Below are positions 60,481 to 64,000 of a stretch of 64,000 nucleotides of DNA, piece by piece. The DNA is taken from positions 25,936,656 to 26,000,655 of the forward strand of contig CM055103.1 in the NCBI GenBank assembly GCA_029204225.1. The letters are read 5' to 3'. Numbering within the stretch: position 1 is the stretch's first letter; each line of letters starts with the position of its first letter. The notes under the pieces are model-generated. The model was given only the letters and a program-made list of their open reading frames with translations. It searched no databases and was not told where the DNA came from. The position numbers and the translations under genes are program-made. Origin of the DNA: Diphasiastrum complanatum. Taxonomy: Eukaryota > Streptophyta > Lycopodiopsida > Lycopodiales > Lycopodiaceae.

Positions 60481-61164
60481 CACATGCCTTACAGGAGGTT
60501 GATTGGATTAATGATGTATCTAGCAGATAATACATGTCCCGACATCGCTTATGTTGTATTTCAGATGAGCCAATCCAATATGAACCCAGGTCCTATGCGA
60601 AGATCGTGAAGTGAATCCTACAATACCTTCAGAAGATGAAGGGTTTTGGGTTGTGTTACTCTCGTGATGTCGGATTCCAGTTGCACTCCTATAGTGATGC
60701 AAGTTGGGCATCACTCAAGGACGACTACAAAAGTGTTTCATGAGGGTGCACCATTGCAGCAAATGTAGCCATTCTCTGGGTCAGCAAGAAGCAGACCATC
60801 ACAGTTTAATCATCCTGCTAAGCAGAATATGTTGCAGCCACGAAGATGGCCAACGAAATCACATGGCTCAAACAGTTCCTCGATGGAGTAGGTGAAACCA
60901 CCAAAGAGCCTATAATCTTGCAGATGGACAATACTTCTGCCATACACTTGACGAAGGATCCCGTGTTTCATTCAATAATGAAACACATTGCAATCAAATA
61001 TAAACTGATAAGGGACCTAGTCACAAGAAACGAATTGAAGACCAGCTTCATTGGAATGAAGCAGATGGTGGCGGACATCTTTACAAAATCTTTAGACAAA
61101 AGGATGTTTGAGAGGCAGAGGACAAGTCTAAGAATTTTAAATCTACCATGCTTTGAGAGGGAGC
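60481..61164 (+). pseudogene. Copia-A4 RT end and RNase H
   Basis: Plus strand: YRRLIGLMMYLADNTCPDIAY (RT connection), a broken stretch, then from 60846 an open frame with EITWLKQFLDGVGE, QMDNTSAIHLTKDP, ELKTSFIGMKQMVADIFTKSLDKRMFERQR and the basic tail. The polypurine tract TGAGAGGGAGC (61154-61164) overlaps the end of the frame. RNase H degrades template RNA. The SLxxxEAEY box at 60800-60830 is interrupted by a TAA. Confidence 0.8.
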
Positions 61165-62079
61165 TGAAGAAAAAAAATGTTTCGAGCCACAAAGCTTTGC
61201 TATCTTTCAAATTCGAGCCTGCGGAAATACAAGAAAAATCCGCAGGCGAAGACTGTCCTAGTAAATACCCGCCACATAACGATTTCAACTGAAAGACACT
61301 CGAAGGCAAAGGCCAGATGTTTGACGACTGAAAGACACTCAAAGATGAAGGCCAGATGTTCAACAACTGAAAGACACTCGAAGATGAAGGTCAAATGTTC
61401 GAGGACCAAATGAGCTCAAAGGGGAAGGCGAACAAGACACACAACCGAACAACTCCCGAAGATCGAAAGGCGACGAATCTTCATGATCCAATTACAAGGG
61501 AAATCAAGAAAGTACCAGGAGGACGTCCCCCTCCACAGATGATGCTAAAGGCAATCTGAATACCATTGGAACATGCTTAATCAACCATTCTTGTAATCTT
61601 AGATTAGATTAAACCTTTCTCTCTCCATCTATATAATCAAATTGAAGATGAGAGAATTGATTAAACATCAAGTTGGATTGTCAAATGGTTGAGTGTCAAC
61701 CTGAGCTAAGCATAGTGTTGCTGAGCCGACATCCAAGAAGTCCTCTAGTAAGCGAGATGACGTTATTCGTGAGAGACATAACTTCTCTTGCGCCGATGCG
61801 CTATGTGGGTTTGTCACAACATCGCTCTTATGAAAGGATCATTGATAATATAGTAGCTGTAATGCACATGCTGAATGACCTTGAATGCTTTGATGTCTAA
61901 TTGTTGTCTGTTCATAGTCAGTTGTTCATTCTTCATTCTGCATATTGGTTCAAATTGTCAAATGTTTAAATAATTAAACGTAGGTCAGCAGTGTCTATCT
62001 ACACTCTGGAGGATTGTAGATATGTTCTAGCAGGTAGTAGCAGATAGACAGAATCGATTTCCATCCGGGTTTCTCAACA
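61165..62079 (+). repeat. Copia-A4 LTR
   Basis: 915 bp from TGAAGAAAAAAATG to TTTCTCAACA, flanked by a polypurine tract on the left and a PBS on the right. Three near-identical about 30-base units (GACACTCGAAG/AAGATGAAG type) at 61291-61400 form a short tandem repeat in the U3-like part. Confidence 0.85.
61291..61400 (+). repeat. Short tandem repeat in copia-A4 LTR
   Basis: ACTGAAAGACACTC followed by (G/A)AAG(G/A)(C/T)(A/G)AAGG occurs three times, spaced 39 and 42 bases (about 61289, 61328 and 61370). Such U3 repeats often hold enhancer sites. Confidence 0.65.
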
Positions 62080-62080
62080 G

Positions 62081-62092
62081 TGGTATCAAAGC
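62081..62092 (+). other. Primer binding site after copia-A4 LTR
   Basis: TGGTATCAAAGC, one base after the LTR, followed by about 55 bases of copia-A leader homologous to 15810-15862 on the other strand, then unrelated sequence. Confidence 0.8.
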
Positions 62093-62149
62093 GACTGAAA
62101 TTCGTGTCGCATCAAACTGTTTTGTTCTCATAATTTCAATATGAAAGCA

Positions 62150-62431
62150 TGAAATTCTCAAACCACATGGTCGTATCATATTCTAGAATGTCACCACAAT
62201 GCTCCCTCCCATCAGTGTGGCCTTCCTTGTGGATGTTTCAAGTCCAACAGAGAATCTTTTATGATACCATAATGTAAGCTATTTTCAAATGTCCTTCATG
62301 TGCCAAATCTGTCTACAAATTTGCTCTTTATTAACAGGATTGCAGATCTAGGACATAAGGTAGAATTTGAATCTGATCAATTAAAAGTAGTCGATAGGAT
62401 AGGCAAGCATTAGATGAAGTTTAAACACAAA
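62150..62431. other. Unassigned interval
   Basis: No gene or recognisable repeat seen. Confidence 0.3.
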
Positions 62432-62650
62432 AGGGGCCTTTTGTCAAGATTCTTTTTATTTTTTATTTTTTATTCACTTTTATTCACTTCTTTTGTACAT
62501 GTGGCCCAATAGTTTCTTGACATAGTGGCTTTAACGTAACGTTACTTGTTTGAGTCACATTTTGAGTCTACACCATTTTGGCATAAATTTTGATTGCTAT
62601 GTCAAAATGTGGTGCGTTAAAAGCGCTCGTCAAGCACTTTCCAATGATAT
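62432..62650 (+). mobile_element. Transposon-like terminus (second copy)
   Basis: Starts AAGGGGCCTTTTGTCAAG, then T-rich, then CATGTGGCCCAATAGTTTC and TTGACATAGTGGC. It matches the inverted terminus at 12252-12050. The body to the right is truncated by copia sequence at about 62800. Confidence 0.4.
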
Positions 62651-62799
62651 GTTACATCTCATAATTTTGAGCTACTACTGAAAAGTTATAGTGAGTCAAA
62701 GATATTGGTTGAAAATAGTGACAGAATGCAAAAGAGATCTTGGCACGAATTCATATGCAGCCCTTTTTGAACTCAAACTTCTTCTAATGATCCTAAGTC

Positions 62800-63690
62800 A
62801 TCTTGTTTTGCCTCTAGTCAAGCACTTAGTACTTCTATCCAGATAAATAAAAGCTTACTTTGGCATTATAGACTTGGTCATTTGAATTATGCTTATGTAC
62901 AACAAATGTCTAAGCAATCCATTGTTCTTGATCTCGACTATTCTGATAAGAAAGTCGAGTTGCCTATGTATCAAGACTATTTAGTTGGTAAGCAGACAAG
63001 GAAACCGTTTAGATCAAGCCATCAACATACAGTTAGAGAATTACTAGATGTTGTGCATTCAGATATCTGTGGCCCAATGCAAAATCCTTCCCGAAAGGAT
63101 GCAAAGTATTTTATAATTTTTATTGATGAATTCTCTAGAAGGACTATGGTTTATTTTATTAAGAAAAAATCGGAATCTTTTAATTGCTTGAGGATCTGCA
63201 AGGAGCATGTAGAGAAAGAGAGTGGTAAGTCAATCAAAGCCTTGAGGTCCGATAATGGTGGAGAGTACACTCTACTGAATTGGAGTATTTTTAGAGCCAA
63301 GGCATTGAATAGCAATTTATCACTCCTTACTCACCTCAATCTAATGGCTAAATCACATGAATATTGATTTTGGATCATCATTAGCCTTAGATGATGTTCT
63401 TGTTGATGATGATTCTTTGCATGATATTTCATCATTGCCTTGTGATTCAATCCATATCCCCAAATCTCTGGAGCATTCTTACGTCGTACATATTGTTGAT
63501 GTGTCAAAAGACATTCTAAGTTCTTTGTCTGACCCTCCTCTTCCACCTCTATGAAAAAAGTCCATGATCATGACCAATAGGCTGTAAGTATATCAAGACC
63601 TCAGAAGCCACCTACTTGGAGGTCAATTCCACCACCTAGAAGTAAAAAGCAAAGAGATCCACCAAAAAGCTGCAAAAACCAAGAATCTCG
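62800..63690 (+). pseudogene. Copia integrase and linker (further family)
   Basis: Plus strand: LWHYRLGHLNYAYVQQM (zinc region, His pair), a broken Cys region near 62970, LLDVVHSDICGPMQNPS (first Asp), FIDEFSRRTMVYF, ALRSDNGGEY (second Asp) and TPYSPQSNG followed by a stop where the ERKNRT segment with the catalytic Glu should be. From about 63357 the linker continues (IPKSLEHSYVVHIVD, Pro/Arg-rich end). It is diverged from copia-A, B and C, so a separate lineage. The frame changes at about 63350. Confidence 0.75.
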
Positions 63691-63719
63691 ACTCCGCCTT
63701 CTAATTGGTGTAATCCTTA

Positions 63720-63731
63720 GCTCTGATACCA
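63720..63731 (-). other. PBS-like site of a further copia LTR
   Basis: Minus strand TGGTATCAGAGC, perfect iMet-type site. Confidence 0.75.
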
Positions 63732-63732
63732 C

Positions 63733-64000
63733 TTTAACGATCACCAAGTGAAGATCTTCTCAGATCTTATTACATGCAACCAAAAGGACAACTGCAGAGC
63801 AAAACCACCCAACCAACAGGAAATGGATAGTCAATACTCTAACCACTTCACCCCCAAGCCAAGGTGAATGAATTCAAGAGAGGACGTGATCCCAGCTTCT
63901 AAAATCAGCAAAAACAATAAGGAGATGGGCAAGTTCCACTAGGATATATATGCTCCAAATGACTAGAGAATATTCTCCTCCATTCCTATCAAAAGCAATT
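63733..64000 (-). repeat. Probable copia LTR, cut by the window end
   Basis: Follows the PBS at 63720-63731 on the minus strand, so it should be the end of a 5' LTR. No second copy is in the window to fix its limits. Confidence 0.4.

Overview
This is AT-rich plant nuclear DNA made almost entirely of decayed LTR retrotransposons. I recognise no intact host gene, rRNA or tRNA. The primer binding sites are complementary to plant initiator-Met tRNA (TGGTATCAGAGC type, Ty1/copia elements) and to tRNA-Asp (TGGCGCCGTTG type, Ty3/gypsy elements). The dense nesting, long microsatellites and multi-copy unknown ORFs suggest a large, TE-bloated land-plant genome such as a gymnosperm or fern. The species cannot be fixed from this sequence.

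Layout. 1-2996: minus-strand pseudogene of an unrecognised repeated protein ('family U'), split by an insertion. 3002-10620: copia-A1 insertion with a GTAAT target duplication and a second copia-A nested in it, followed by one large deletion. 10626-12252: unknown minus-strand ORFs ending in a transposon-like terminus. 12253-13445: fragments of copia pol, LTR, PBS and gag. 13446-16732: 5' half of copia-A2. 17041-18300: Gln/Asp-rich and FCP1-phosphatase-like gene fragments. 18450-21003: gypsy-D LTR, PBS, leader and gag. 21016-21920: about 335-bp tandem repeats. 23822-26382: copia-C carrying an unrelated 227-aa ORF where RT should be. 26489-27528: two palindrome-rich foldback/MITE-like elements. 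28210-30700: copia fragments. 31140-31979: solo-like gypsy LTR. 32100-34290: gypsy-C pol. 36722-39519: a convergent pair of unknown genes, possibly a DNA transposon. 39880-44512: copia-A RT fragment, gypsy gag with zinc knuckles, family U fragment and copia-A3 end. 44513-56705: gypsy-A and gypsy-B, with copia-B inserted in gypsy-A (AGAAT target duplication) and two later inversions. 56706-57930: family U copy 2. 58600-64000: repeats, copia gag, copia-A4 3' end with LTR, a second transposon-like terminus and a copia integrase.

Nothing here works together as a host pathway. The parts are gag, protease, integrase, reverse transcriptase and RNase H modules of copia (PR-IN-RT-RH order) and gypsy (PR-RT-RH-IN order) elements, nearly all broken by stops, frameshifts or deletions. 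The least explained items are family U, the 227-aa ORF inside copia-C, the convergent gene pair at 36.7-39.5 kb, the phased PBS-like repeats, and the two inversions that can be proved from internal evidence.
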